The translations under genes and the position numbers were made by a program. Below, piece after piece: positions 44,545 to 53,695 of a stretch of 64,000 bases of DNA. The notes below the pieces were generated by a model, which had not been told where the DNA came from, made no database searches, and saw only the letters and a program-made list of their open reading frames with translations. The first letter of the stretch is position 1, and each line of letters starts with the position of its first letter. The DNA is from Caryophanon tenue (GTDB lineage Bacteria; Bacillota; Bacilli; Bacillales_A; Planococcaceae), in contig NZ_MASJ01000003.1 in assembly GCF_001700315.1 (NCBI RefSeq), positions 1 to 64,000 on the forward strand, in the 5' to 3' direction.

Positions 44545-44553
44545 TGGTATACT
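44545..44553 (+). promoter_or_regulatory. Extended -10 promoter candidate for tagO
   Basis: TGGTATACT, an extended -10 element ~43 bases before the tagO start. No convincing -35. An alternative TATAAT is at 44516-44521. Confidence 0.4.
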
Positions 44554-44595
44554 TACCGTTGAATAAATGTGAACAAAAAGTTGAGGAGGTTTGAC

Positions 44596-45648
44596 GTGAT
44601 TTACGTGTCTCTTGTCGTAGCTTTCGTTGCGGCTATTTTATTGACTCCGCTTGTGAAAAAGTTAGCAATAAAAATCGGTGCTGTAGATGCTCCAAATCAT
44701 CGTAAAGTACATGCGCGTATTATGCCGCGCCTAGGTGGTTTAGCAATTTATTTTGCCTTTTTAATTGGATATATATTTTTAAAAGTAACAACAGGGTTTC
44801 AAACAGAATATGGTACAGCGATTTTAATCGCTGCAACAATTATCGTCATTACAGGCGTTGTTGATGATATGCGTGAAATTTCAGCAAAGGCAAAAATGCT
44901 TGGGCAATTTATCGCAGCACTTATTGTTGTATTTGTAGGTGGTATTCAAATTGAAGTGATTAACTTACCGTTTGGTGGGACGATTGACTTCGGTATTTTA
45001 GGGATTCCTTTAACAATTCTTTGGATTGTCGGCATTACAAATGCCATTAATTTAATTGATGGTTTAGATGGTTTAGCAGCAGGTGTTTCTACAATCGCAT
45101 GTATCACATTAGCTGTGATGGCGATGATTATGGGGAACGGTTTCGTTATCGCAATGGCATCGATTTTAGCGGCTGCATCATTAGGCTTCTTAGTATTTAA
45201 CTTCCACCCAGCGAAAATTTTCATGGGGGATACAGGTGCATTATTTTTAGGATTTATGATTTCAGTTATTGCATTACTAGGCTTTAAAAATGTAACGATT
45301 ATTTCATTCATTATCCCAATCATTATGTTAGGTGTGCCAATCTCAGATACATTCTTTGCGATTGTCCGTCGTTTACGTACAGGGAAGAAATGGTCAGATC
45401 CAGATAAATCACACTTACACCATTGTTTATTAAATAAAGGCTTCACACATCGTCAAACGGTATTAATCATTTACGGTATTGCGGCGATGTTCGGTTTAGC
45501 GGCTATTATTTTCTCAATGGCGAAATTATGGGGCGCATTAATTTTAATTGCCGTTATTTTAATTGCAATTGAACTACTTGTAGAGGCAATCGGTCTTGCA
45601 GGGAAAAACTACAGCCCATTACTTAATTTAATGAAAACCTTTAAATAG
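44596..45648 (+). CDS. tagO: Undecaprenyl-phosphate GlcNAc-1-phosphate transferase (TagO/WecA)
   Basis: 350 aa from a GTG at 44596, just after GAGGAGGT; an upstream GTG (44569) would place the ribosome site inside the gene. About eleven membrane helices. Motifs of the MraY/WecA family are present: VDAPNHRKVH, PRLGGLAIY, VVDDMREIS (Asp pair), NLIDGLDGLAAG, FMGDTGALFLGF and SHLHH. It links GlcNAc-1-P to undecaprenyl phosphate, the first step of wall teichoic acid or other wall polymers. That makes it a likely starter of the polymer pyruvylated by CsaB. It occupies the same place as B. subtilis tagO. Confidence 0.92.
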   Translation: MIYVSLVVAFVAAILLTPLVKKLAIKIGAVDAPNHRKVHARIMPRLGGLAIYFAFLIGYIFLKVTTGFQTEYGTAILIAATIIVITGVVDDMREISAKAKMLGQFIAALIVVFVGGIQIEVINLPFGGTIDFGILGIPLTILWIVGITNAINLIDGLDGLAAGVSTIACITLAVMAMIMGNGFVIAMASILAAASLGFLVFNFHPAKIFMGDTGALFLGFMISVIALLGFKNVTIISFIIPIIMLGVPISDTFFAIVRRLRTGKKWSDPDKSHLHHCLLNKGFTHRQTVLIIYGIAAMFGLAAIIFSMAKLWGALILIAVILIAIELLVEAIGLAGKNYSPLLNLMKTFK

Positions 45649-45656
45649 GTGAACGA

Positions 45657-45686
45657 GCCCTTAGCGAACATTGCTAAGGGCTTTTG
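45657..45686 (+). terminator. Terminator of tagO
   Basis: Perfect 9-bp stem GCCCTTAGC/GCTAAGGGC followed by TTTT. Confidence 0.85.
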
Positions 45687-45695
45687 TGTAGTTAA

Positions 45696-46019
45696 AGGTC
45701 ACTATTTTCGACCGATAATGGACGTGTCTACACTCCAAGTCCATCACGACCAAGATGTGAATGCAAGTATGAATCCCCACTTCAAGCGAGTATCTATGTA
45801 GATAATAATGGTGGGCAAACACCGACATCGAGTAGTTGGGAATATTTCCGTACATTTTTTGAACAACAAATTGCACAGCACCCTACTATACAGGTATATA
45901 ACACATCTGTATGTGGTGCGAAAATTAAAGGCGCACCGTTACTTCAAGGGCAAAATATTTCGTATTCCTTTTCATCACATGATTATGAGAAAATAATACA
46001 AAAAGCGTTCGGACAATGA
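45696..46019 (+). pseudogene. Gene remnant resembling the C-terminus of a Maf (DUF115) glycosyltransferase
   Basis: A 107-codon frame with no usable start, open from just after the tagO terminator to a TGA inside the next terminator. It reads like real protein: SIYVDNNGGQTPTSSSWEYF, IAQHPTIQVYNTSVCGAKIKGAP and SFSSHDYEKIIQKAFGQ. The layout (NN.GG...T...W..F...FE..I..HP.I.VYN....GAKIKGA) fits the C-terminal part of motility-associated-factor proteins, which glycosylate flagellin. The N-terminal core is absent upstream, where tagO lies, so this is a broken copy. The family call is from memory of the motif. Confidence 0.5.
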
Positions 46020-46035
46020 TATCCGAACGCTTTTT
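46001..46035. terminator. Bidirectional terminator
   Basis: Perfect 13-bp stem AAAAGCGTTCGGA/TCCGAACGCTTTT. The left arm overlaps the last codons of the gene remnant. On the minus strand it ends the LCP gene. Confidence 0.9.
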
Positions 46036-46036
46036 G

Positions 46037-47098
46037 TTATTCGTTAAAATTTTGGAACTGCTCTGAAAAGCTTCCATTTTGAATGTCTTCATCAGATGTT
46101 GAAAAATCGTGATTTTCAAGCAGCTCATCTGTTAGTGGGGTAATGTCTAGTTGTTCCTGTAACAGCGCTTTTGTTTCTTCGACAGATGCATCATCTAATT
46201 TGTAATAGTAAACACCTGTTGACATATCATCATAGCCTACTAAATTAATATTTTCGATATTGGGTGAGCCATCTGATAAATAGCTAAATAATGACTTCAT
46301 TTCTTCAAATGTCATATTTGTGCGCATATTATCGCCAAGTGCTTCAATAACATCGGTATATTTCGTAATAGATGTAACAGACGTTCCTTTTTGAATAATA
46401 GCTTTTAATACTTCTTGTTGGCGTTTACCGCGTTCAATATCGCTATCTACTTTACGTGTACGTACTAATGCAAGAGCTTCTTCACCTGTAAGTAAGTGTC
46501 GACCTTCTGTTAATTGAATCGCATTATTGTCAAACTCGTCTTTTTCTAAAATGTCGTATGGTACATCGGCAACAATACCGCCAAGTGCGTTGACGACATC
46601 AATAAATGCGTTAAAATTCATTTTTACATAATAATCGACAGGAATTTCAAATAAATTTTCAACCGTTTCAACCGTTGCAATTGTGTTGCCATAAGCATGT
46701 GCATGTGTAATTTTGTCGCGATATTCGACGTACGGAATATACACATACGAGTCACGTGGAATACTTAACAATTTGATTGATTTGTCTTTGTTATTTAGCG
46801 TCGCTAAAATCAATGCATCCGAACGTGAATTTCCATCACCTTGGCTACGTTGAAGACTATCATCCACACCGATAAATAAAATGGAAATATTATCAGTAAG
46901 AGGCTCTACTTTTTCCTCGCGCAGTCCTGAAACCTCTCGTTCGTCCAGTGCTTCAAACGCGACGTCAGCGGCGGTCTCTGCTTGCTTCGATAAGTATACG
47001 CCGTACGCAGTCGCAGATAGCAGTAACGAAGCGACCAATAAAGCACATACTTTCAACAGCAGACCCACTGTAGAGTTCTTTTTTGTATTTTTACTCAT
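46037..47098 (-). CDS. tagU: LytR-CpsA-Psr (LCP) family wall-polymer ligase
   Basis: 353 aa. N-terminal cytoplasmic tail and one membrane segment (VCALLVASLLLSATAYGVYL), then an extracellular LCP domain with ILFIGVDDS, SRSDALILATLN, LLSIPRDSYVYIP and LALVRTRKVDSDIERGKRQ. The conserved Arg and Asp residues that bind the lipid pyrophosphate are in these motifs. LCP enzymes join wall teichoic acid-type polymers to peptidoglycan. It sits where lytR(tagU) lies in B. subtilis, but is ~45 residues longer, with an acidic C-terminal tail. Confidence 0.9.
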   Translation of the reverse strand: MSKNTKKNSTVGLLLKVCALLVASLLLSATAYGVYLSKQAETAADVAFEALDEREVSGLREEKVEPLTDNISILFIGVDDSLQRSQGDGNSRSDALILATLNNKDKSIKLLSIPRDSYVYIPYVEYRDKITHAHAYGNTIATVETVENLFEIPVDYYVKMNFNAFIDVVNALGGIVADVPYDILEKDEFDNNAIQLTEGRHLLTGEEALALVRTRKVDSDIERGKRQQEVLKAIIQKGTSVTSITKYTDVIEALGDNMRTNMTFEEMKSLFSYLSDGSPNIENINLVGYDDMSTGVYYYKLDDASVEETKALLQEQLDITPLTDELLENHDFSTSDEDIQNGSFSEQFQNFNE

Positions 47099-47200
47099 AG
47101 GTTACTAGCTCTCCTTTTAGTTGAATGATAGAAATTCAACAAAATTTGCTCTGTTACACATTATAACGTGCAACAATATTAACGTAAATGTTAAACCATT

Positions 47201-47836
47201 TTATTGACGTACAAATTCAATGAATTGTTGCAGTTCTGTTTCAATTTTTGCTTGTCCATTTGTTAGCTCGGTCATCCAGTTAATGAACGTATCGACATCA
47301 TTTTTAGGTACAAAGACAAAAATGTCCACGCCTTCTAAATAGTCAATGCGTTCTAGTGTGTAGTTAGAAGAACGTACTTCATTTTCTACTTTCCCAAGCC
47401 ATGTATAGTCAACCGTTACTTTCATTAAGTGATGTAATTTACGTTCGACAACTTGAGCTGCCGTGATCCCTTCTGTCGTTGCTTTTCCATAAGCGCGAAT
47501 TAATCCGCCGCCACCAAGTTTAATACCACCGAAATAACGGGTAACAACTACTACGGTGTCTTTTAGCCCTTGTTTCTTTAAGACTTCAAGCATAGGGACA
47601 CCAGCTGTACCACTCGGCTCTCCATCATCGTTTGCTTTTTGGATATTATCATGCTCACCAATCAAGTAACATGAGCAATTGTGCGTAGCTTGTGGATGTA
47701 TTTTTTTGATATGCTCAATAAATTGTAATGCTTCTTCCTCAGTTTCAGCACGATTTACATAGGTAAGAAATCGAGATTTGGAGATAATGATTTCACTTTC
47801 TCCGTAATCTTTCACTGTTAAGTAATCTTGTCGCAT
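47201..47836 (-). CDS. yvyE: YvyE/YigZ (IMPACT) family protein
   Basis: 211 aa, the usual family length. The N-terminal IMPACT domain shows SRFLTYVNRAETEEEA, HNCSCYLIGE, NDDGEPSGTAGVPML and TRYFGGIKLGGGGLIRAYG; a small C-terminal ferredoxin-like domain follows. Members are thought to act around ribosomes or RNA, but no firm activity is established. It diverges from degS exactly as in B. subtilis. Confidence 0.93.
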   Translation of the reverse strand: MRQDYLTVKDYGESEIIISKSRFLTYVNRAETEEEALQFIEHIKKIHPQATHNCSCYLIGEHDNIQKANDDGEPSGTAGVPMLEVLKKQGLKDTVVVVTRYFGGIKLGGGGLIRAYGKATTEGITAAQVVERKLHHLMKVTVDYTWLGKVENEVRSSNYTLERIDYLEGVDIFVFVPKNDVDTFINWMTELTNGQAKIETELQQFIEFVRQ

Positions 47837-47971
47837 AGTTGTTCTCCTTTTTTAAATACCCGAATTTATATGGGAAATAAGATTATATTTTTTTTAATAA
47901 ATGTTATAATAAAAGTACTAGGATATGTCCATGTAGTAACTCGTAAAATTGTACGAGGAGGAACTGAGGTT

Positions 47972-49123
47972 GTGCAAATGTTTTTAAATAATCCTATAGA
48001 TATTACAGCAATTGACCAAATTTTTAATCGCATGCTCGAAACGATTACAAGTTCAAAAGATGATATTTTTATTATTAGCGAGCAAAGTAGACGTAGCTTT
48101 GATGAAATGCGCAAAGAATTAGAGTATATTCGTGCACAACTCTCTCAAATTATAACAGAAAGTGACGTTTTAGAGAGAAGAACGCAACTTGCGCGCCAAA
48201 GACTCGTCACTGTAAGTAAGGCGTTTGATCAATTTTCAGAAGAGCAGATTCGTGAAGCTTATGAAAGCGCGAATGATTTGCAAGTGCAATTGTCAATTAA
48301 CCAAGCAACTGAAAAGCAGTTACGCGAGCGTCGAGATGATTTAGAACGACGTTTACGAGCGTTGGAGGAAACAATTGAACGCGCAGAGCATATCGTTAAT
48401 CAAGTAAATGTTGTGATTAACTATTTGACGGCAGATTTGAAAAATGTGGCGCCTGCACTCGAAAATGCAAAAATGAAGCATGAGTTTAGCATTCAAATTA
48501 TTGAGGCACAAGAAGAAGAGCGTAAACGTTTGTCGAGAGAAATTCATGATGGACCGGCACAAATGTTGGCAAATGTATTAATGCGCACAGATTTAATTGA
48601 ACGTACATACCGTGAAAAAGGAATTGATCGCGCGCTAGAGGAAATTGCGAGCTTAAAAGTAAATGTGCGTAATGCGCTCCATGAAGTTCGTCGCATTATT
48701 TATGATTTACGACCAATGGCACTCGATGACCTAGGAATTGTACCAACATTACGTAAATATTTGTCCACTGTCGAAGAATATAATCCCGGCATACGTATCA
48801 ATTTTGTTTCAAATGGGGCCGAAAGACGCATCCCAAGTAACTATGAGGTTTCAATATTTCGTTTAGTTCAAGAATGTGTTACAAATTCGGTTAAACATGG
48901 CAAGACGCATGAAGTTTGGGTTAAAATAGAGTGGCTTAAGTCAGCTGTGAATATAGTCGTTAAGGATAATGGCGTAGGCTTTGACCGAAATATTGTAAAA
49001 GAGAAATCATTTGGGTTAATTGGCATGCGAGAGCGGGTAGATTTATTAAAGGGGAGCATGCAAGTAGAAAGCGAACCGAATAAAGGGACAATAATGCTAT
49101 TTAAAATTCCGTTAGCGATTTAA
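47972..49123 (+). CDS. degS: Sensor histidine kinase DegS
   Basis: 383 aa from GTG 47972 (GAGGAGGA ~10 bases upstream); ATG 47978 is also possible, and longer in-frame starts have no family counterpart. Cytoplasmic, no membrane helix. The N-terminal ~180 residues are the DegS coiled-coil sensor (QLRERRDDLERRLRALEETIER). The phospho-acceptor H192 lies in EEERKRLSREIHDGPAQML. The HATPase region has FRLVQECVTNSVKHG and VKDNGVGFD. It phosphorylates DegU to set exoenzyme, motility and competence programmes. It precedes degU by 62 bases. Confidence 0.95.
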   Translation: MQMFLNNPIDITAIDQIFNRMLETITSSKDDIFIISEQSRRSFDEMRKELEYIRAQLSQIITESDVLERRTQLARQRLVTVSKAFDQFSEEQIREAYESANDLQVQLSINQATEKQLRERRDDLERRLRALEETIERAEHIVNQVNVVINYLTADLKNVAPALENAKMKHEFSIQIIEAQEEERKRLSREIHDGPAQMLANVLMRTDLIERTYREKGIDRALEEIASLKVNVRNALHEVRRIIYDLRPMALDDLGIVPTLRKYLSTVEEYNPGIRINFVSNGAERRIPSNYEVSIFRLVQECVTNSVKHGKTHEVWVKIEWLKSAVNIVVKDNGVGFDRNIVKEKSFGLIGMRERVDLLKGSMQVESEPNKGTIMLFKIPLAI

Positions 49124-49185
49124 GACGCAGATGTCTTAATTAAGATAATCGATTTATTGAGAAGAATCCAGGGGGTAACTATATT

Positions 49186-49860
49186 ATGACGAAAATTATT
49201 ATTATTGATGATCACCAACTATTCCGCGAAGGCGTAAAGCGTATTTTAGATTTTGAAGATACATTTGACGTAGTGGCTGAAGGTGATGACGGGACTGAAG
49301 TTATCCGTTTATATGAAGAAAATACACCAGATGTTGTCTTAATGGACATTAATATGCCAGGGAAAAATGGCGTAGAAGCAACAGCTGATTTATTAGTAGA
49401 ATATCCTGATGCAAAAGTAATTATGCTTTCAATTCATGATGATGAAACATATGTAACACACGCACTAAAATCAGGTGCTTTAGGCTATATGTTAAAAGAA
49501 ATGGATGCAGATGAAATTGTAGAGGCGATTAAAGTTGTGGCATTAGGTGGTTCTTACTTACATCCAAAAGTAACGAAAAACTTAGTAGCGGAATTCCGCC
49601 GTTTATCTGAGCATGAAAATAAAGGTTCATTCCACCAAACAGAAATTCGCCGTCCATTCCACTTATTAACGAAGCGTGAGTGTGAAGTGCTTCAGTTATT
49701 AACAGATGGTCAATCAAACCGTACAATCGGTGAAACATTATACATTTCTGAAAAAACGGTGAAAAACCATGTATCAAGTATTTTACAAAAAATGAACGTA
49801 AATGACCGTACACAAGCGGTTGTAACAGCGATTAAAAATGGCTGGGTAGAAGTTCGTTAA
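49186..49860 (+). CDS. degU: Response regulator DegU
   Basis: 224 aa. Receiver domain ~1-120 with the acidic pocket [12 protein letters not shown] and phospho-acceptor D54 ([13 protein letters not shown]). The C-terminal LuxR/NarL-type helix-turn-helix ([15 protein letters not shown] ... [17 protein letters not shown]) binds DNA. The ribosome site is CAGGGGG. Very close to B. subtilis DegU in length and motifs. Target sites in this window cannot be called with confidence. Confidence 0.96.
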   Translation: MTKIIIIDDHQLFREGVKRILDFEDTFDVVAEGDDGTEVIRLYEENTPDVVLMDINMPGKNGVEATADLLVEYPDAKVIMLSIHDDETYVTHALKSGALGYMLKEMDADEIVEAIKVVALGGSYLHPKVTKNLVAEFRRLSEHENKGSFHQTEIRRPFHLLTKRECEVLQLLTDGQSNRTIGETLYISEKTVKNHVSSILQKMNVNDRTQAVVTAIKNGWVEVR

Positions 49861-50172
49861 TCAAACTTTTTATTTTGACATAGAGCGAAATATAGCGCTG
49901 TGCTGTTTTATAAGAAGAATGCGTTATGCAATATAAACTAACATGGCTGGTCCGCTATGTGTAGTAGCACTAAGTACACGAAACCCCTTTGACGGTTCAT
50001 ACTGTCAAAGGGGTTTTTTTATTTGTCGGAGCCATCTATTCACTTTGCGCCCCACTTTTACTGAAAACATCAAAATGATGCAACTTTCATGTAAGTAGCT
50101 CGTCTAGTTAATGGATAGCGCATATTTGGAAATGATATGCTACAATATGGGCGCAGAAGGGGGAGCTTAGTG
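49861..50172. other. Intergenic region after degU
   Basis: Holds the degU terminator (49981-50022) 120 bases past the stop. An extended -10-like TGCTACAAT (50138-50146) precedes the lipoprotein gene. No small gene is supported in the 120 bases before the terminator. Confidence 0.5.
49981..50022 (+). terminator. Terminator of degSU
   Basis: Perfect 13-bp stem AAACCCCTTTGAC/GTCAAAGGGGTTT and a T-run. Confidence 0.92.
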
Positions 50173-50715
50173 ATGAAACGATGGGTCTTTTTAGTCGTTT
50201 GTACGTTATTTTTAGGAGCGTGTGGTGCAGAAGAACAAGCAGCTACACAACAGCCAGATGAAATTTTAAACGAAAAGACGATTAGCTATGAACTCGCTGG
50301 AGATACAGTTACTGAAGCAGACGAAGTGCCAACGAAAGAGAAAACAGCATTGATTGATGCTTTTAACGAATATATTAATGCCTTTAACGCCGCTGATTTA
50401 GAGCGTTATATGGCGACGATTTCAAAAAATCCAGAGGGCTTCGATTATGAAGAAGACCGTCAAGCGGCTGCCGAGGTATTTGCTTCGTATAAAGTAGTTC
50501 GCGAAGCGCAAGATATTACGGTCATTGAATATGACGGACATACGGCGCAAGTGTTTGCGAATTTAATCATCGATATGGAAGATAATGCTTCAGGTACAGA
50601 GTTATCAAGCAGTGGTCGTCAAGTAACGGTGTTTGCGAATGAAGAAGACGGTTGGAAAGTGACGAGCGTGTACTTTATTGGAAATGAAGCACAACAAGTT
50701 GGAGATGCTCAATAA
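50173..50715 (+). CDS. Predicted lipoprotein with NTF2/SnoaL-like domain
   Basis: 180 aa from ATG 50173, 8 bases after AAGGGGGAG. Signal peptide with lipobox LFLGAC, so the mature Cys is lipid-anchored to the outer membrane face. Residues ~60-175 (DAFNEYINAFNAADLERYMA ... VTVFANEEDGWKVTSVYF) have the alpha-beta order of SnoaL/NTF2-like ligand-binding folds. No catalytic motif is seen. The gene lies between degU and degV, where B. subtilis has none, so it is a lineage-specific insertion of unknown role. Confidence 0.8.
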   Translation: MKRWVFLVVCTLFLGACGAEEQAATQQPDEILNEKTISYELAGDTVTEADEVPTKEKTALIDAFNEYINAFNAADLERYMATISKNPEGFDYEEDRQAAAEVFASYKVVREAQDITVIEYDGHTAQVFANLIIDMEDNASGTELSSSGRQVTVFANEEDGWKVTSVYFIGNEAQQVGDAQ

Positions 50716-50814
50716 TGAGCATCTTTTTATTTTAGCTAGCTTTTCTATGCTGAACATAGAATTCTATCGTTAAATCATGTACAATGGAAGCTATTAATAT
50801 GTGAGGTGAACTGA

Positions 50815-51657
50815 ATGCGAACGGCAATCGTAACAGATAGTACAGCCTATTTAACGCAAGAAGAATTACAGCAGTACGGGATACATAGTGTGCCACTAAC
50901 AGTGAATATTGAAGGTCAGTTATACGATGAAGGAATCGATTTATCTTATACAGAGTTTTATGACAAAGTGCGTGGAGCAAAAGAGTTCCCAAAAACAACA
51001 CAACCACCAATTGGCAAGTTTGTGGAGTTATTTGAAACATTAGCAAAAGACTATGATGCGGTGATTACGATTCACTTATCAAGTGGTATTAGTGGTACGT
51101 ATGAAGGCGCATTACAAGCTGGTCAAATGGTCGAAGGAATCGATGTGCATGGTTTTGATACGGAAGCTGCAGCGGCACTACAAGGTTTCTTTGTGTTACG
51201 CGCAGCTGAGCTAGCGCAGCAAGGCAAATCACCAGAAGAAATTTTAGTGGCGCTTGAAGAATTACGTGAATCATCACATGCGTATATTATTGTAGATGAT
51301 TTAGGGCATTTACAACGTGGCGGTCGTTTATCAGTAGCTTCAGCGTTAATTGGTGGTTTACTACAAGTAAAACCAATTTTGCATTTCATGGATAAAAAAA
51401 TCGCACCGTACGAAAAAGTACGTACACGTAAAAAAGCATTAAAGCGTGTTGAAGAGCTACTTGCGATTGAAGTTGAAAAATACAACACGATGAATGTAGC
51501 CATTATTCATGCAAATTGTGAGCAAGAGGCGCAAGGTATTATGGAAGGTTTACAGCAACAATATCCACACGTAAACTTTAAATTAAGTTACTTCGGTCCA
51601 GTCATTGGTACGCACTTAGGTGAAGGGTCAATTGCATTCGGCTGGTGTAAAGCATAA
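50815..51657 (+). CDS. degV: DegV family fatty-acid-binding protein
   Basis: 280 aa. The family signature is clear: TAIVTDSTAYLT at the N-terminus, FPKTTQPPIGKF, IHLSSGISGTY, VDDLGHLQRGGRLS and a C-terminal FGPVIGTHLGEGSIAFGW. DegV/FakB proteins bind a fatty acid for phosphorylation by FakA. Which fatty acid, and whether this copy works in lipid supply, is not readable. Located as yviA/degV in B. subtilis, between degU and comFA. A short GC-rich terminator follows. Confidence 0.94.
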   Translation: MRTAIVTDSTAYLTQEELQQYGIHSVPLTVNIEGQLYDEGIDLSYTEFYDKVRGAKEFPKTTQPPIGKFVELFETLAKDYDAVITIHLSSGISGTYEGALQAGQMVEGIDVHGFDTEAAAALQGFFVLRAAELAQQGKSPEEILVALEELRESSHAYIIVDDLGHLQRGGRLSVASALIGGLLQVKPILHFMDKKIAPYEKVRTRKKALKRVEELLAIEVEKYNTMNVAIIHANCEQEAQGIMEGLQQQYPHVNFKLSYFGPVIGTHLGEGSIAFGWCKA

Positions 51658-51668
51658 GTAGATAGCTC

Positions 51669-51699
51669 AAAACGGTTGCTTTGCGCAGCCGTTTTTTTT
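51669..51699 (+). terminator. Terminator of degV
   Basis: AAAACGG...CCGTTTT stem with a small internal bulge, then eight Ts. Confidence 0.75.
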
Positions 51700-51779
51700 G
51701 TGTGCAAAATTTTTAATTTTACGCATTTTGTTTCGGTGAAGTAAAAATTATATACGATAGCTTAAAAAGGAGTTTTCGT

Positions 51780-53099
51780 ATGCATTTTTTAGAAGGCCGT
51801 ATTGTTGATACATGTGTGTATGAGCACGAAGCGTGGTTTCAAGAAGCGGTAGCAAAAAAGTTTCTTGTGTACAAAGCCGGGATTATCGATGGACAATGTC
51901 AACGATGCCGCAATACAAACCTCTCGTTTTTTTACACGTTTCATTGTGCGGTGTGTGAAGATGTATGTACATATTGCCGTAAATGTATCCGCCTCGGTCG
52001 AGTGAGTAGTTGCACACAGCTCGTTACATGGAATGGACCGCCTTACACACGCGCAATAGCGCATCACTATAACTTTCATGGTCAGTTAACAGCGGCACAA
52101 CAACATGCCGCTGAACAAATTATAGATAGTTTAGAGCAAAAGCGTGGACATTTATTGCACGCGGTCTGTGGTGCTGGGAAAACAGAAATTTTGTTTCAGC
52201 CCATTGTCGCAGCCTTAAAAAAGGGTCTACGTGTATGTGTAGCAACACCGCGCACGGATGTCGTATTAGAGCTGTTTCCACGTTTTCAACAAGCTTTTTC
52301 GCAAACGTCGATACAAGCATTGTATGGTGGTGCTACGGTCGAGCCAATATTTGCACAGCTTATTATTGCGACAACGCATCAGCTACTGCGTTTTGAAGAC
52401 GCATTTGATGTAATGATTGTCGATGAAGCCGATGCTTTCCCGTATACGTATGACGACATGCTGCAGCAAGCAGTGCATAAAGCGAAAACGCCAGATGCAC
52501 CTATTTTATTTGTCACCGCCACACCGACAAAGCCGTTGCTAAAACAAATGAAAAAAGAGCAGTGGGGCTACTCATTTTTGCCGAGGCGTTATCATGGGTA
52601 TGCTTTACCAGTACCAACAATGCGAGCGTTACGGCGTGCTGCAAAACAGATTCGGTCAGGGAAAATACCTTCAAAATTAAAAGGGTGGATTGAAGAAAGA
52701 TTGGCACAGCAACAACCTTTTTTACTATTTGTACCGACTGTGGAACTCGTCAAACAGCTTGTGCCTTTATTACAACAACTAGATGAACAAATTGACGGTG
52801 TTTATGCAGAAGATGAGGCGCGCAAAGAAAAGGTGTTAGCTTTACGGGCACAGCAATTAAAAGGACTTGTGACAACGACAATTTTAGAGCGCGGCATTAC
52901 GATTACGAATGTTCAAGTAGCGGTCATATGTGCCGACGATGCCATATTTGATGCAGGTGCACTTATTCAAATCAGTGGACGTGTTGGGCGACATCAAGCG
53001 TACCCAACAGGTGATATCGTCCTTTTTTATGACGCGATAACGTTGGCGATGGACGAAGCGATTCGTGAAATCAAGCGTTTAAATGAGGTGCGTGTATGA
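51780..53099 (+). CDS. comFA: Competence protein ComFA, DNA-uptake helicase
   Basis: 439 aa. A Cys-rich zinc-binding region comes first (CQRCRN, CAVCEDVCTYCRKC). Helicase motifs follow: Walker A AVCGAGKTE, VDEADAFPY (DEAD-type), VTATPTKP, and motif VI-like QISGRVGRHQAYP. ComFA is an ATPase at the inner face of the competence pore that helps pull in single-stranded DNA. AAAAAGGAG precedes the ATG. The comFC start overlaps its stop (ATGA). comFB, which sits between them in B. subtilis, is absent. Confidence 0.94.
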   Translation: MHFLEGRIVDTCVYEHEAWFQEAVAKKFLVYKAGIIDGQCQRCRNTNLSFFYTFHCAVCEDVCTYCRKCIRLGRVSSCTQLVTWNGPPYTRAIAHHYNFHGQLTAAQQHAAEQIIDSLEQKRGHLLHAVCGAGKTEILFQPIVAALKKGLRVCVATPRTDVVLELFPRFQQAFSQTSIQALYGGATVEPIFAQLIIATTHQLLRFEDAFDVMIVDEADAFPYTYDDMLQQAVHKAKTPDAPILFVTATPTKPLLKQMKKEQWGYSFLPRRYHGYALPVPTMRALRRAAKQIRSGKIPSKLKGWIEERLAQQQPFLLFVPTVELVKQLVPLLQQLDEQIDGVYAEDEARKEKVLALRAQQLKGLVTTTILERGITITNVQVAVICADDAIFDAGALIQISGRVGRHQAYPTGDIVLFYDAITLAMDEAIREIKRLNEVRV

Positions 53100-53671
53100 G
53101 GTGTTATTTATGTGAACGTGTATTTTTACCACAGCCGACATGGTCACAATTATTTACGACACGGTATGAAGCGGTTATTTGCGAGCGGTGTAATGAGCAG
53201 TTTGAGCGAATTGACGGGGGAAAAGCATTGTTTGCGTATAATGCGACGATGAAAGATTACTTACATCGCTATAAATTTTTAAAAGATGTAGCATTAGCGC
53301 AAGTGTTTCGGCAAGACATTCATCATGCGCTTCGTCACCGACAAGAGATAATTGTACCTGTACCGTTACATAAAAATCGCCTGCAAGAAAGAACGTTTTC
53401 ACATGTTCACGAATTGCTAGAGCAAGCCGATATAATGTATACAAATATGCTAATGAAATGCGTGGACGACCGACAATCACAAAAAACGTTACAGCAACGC
53501 CAGGCAGACACAAAGCGTTTTGATTTATTGCCTCATGTGCCAATTGTAAATAAGCGCATCGTGATTTTTGATGATATTTTTACGACAGGCGCAACGATAT
53601 TTAGTATTCAACAGCTTTTATATGAGCATGGTGCTTCACATGTTGACTATATCACGTTAATTCAAGCATAA
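53096..53671 (+). CDS. comFC: Competence protein ComFC (phosphoribosyltransferase fold)
   Basis: 191 aa, shorter than B. subtilis ComFC but complete. N-terminal zinc motif MRCYLCERVF ... VICERCNEQF, then YKFLKDVALAQVFR, VPVPLHKNRLQERTF and the PRPP-binding loop VIFDDIFTTGAT. Members are needed for DNA uptake; the reaction is not established. Coupled to comFA by a 4-base overlap. Confidence 0.94.
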   Translation: MRCYLCERVFLPQPTWSQLFTTRYEAVICERCNEQFERIDGGKALFAYNATMKDYLHRYKFLKDVALAQVFRQDIHHALRHRQEIIVPVPLHKNRLQERTFSHVHELLEQADIMYTNMLMKCVDDRQSQKTLQQRQADTKRFDLLPHVPIVNKRIVIFDDIFTTGATIFSIQQLLYEHGASHVDYITLIQA

Positions 53672-53695
53672 AGGGATTTTGAAGGAGGAATAGCT

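Noticed and set aside
45808-45996. 62-residue plus-strand frame overlapping the gene remnant
   Set aside because: Its composition is not protein-like (His/Arg-rich); the other frame gives a coherent protein ending at 46019.
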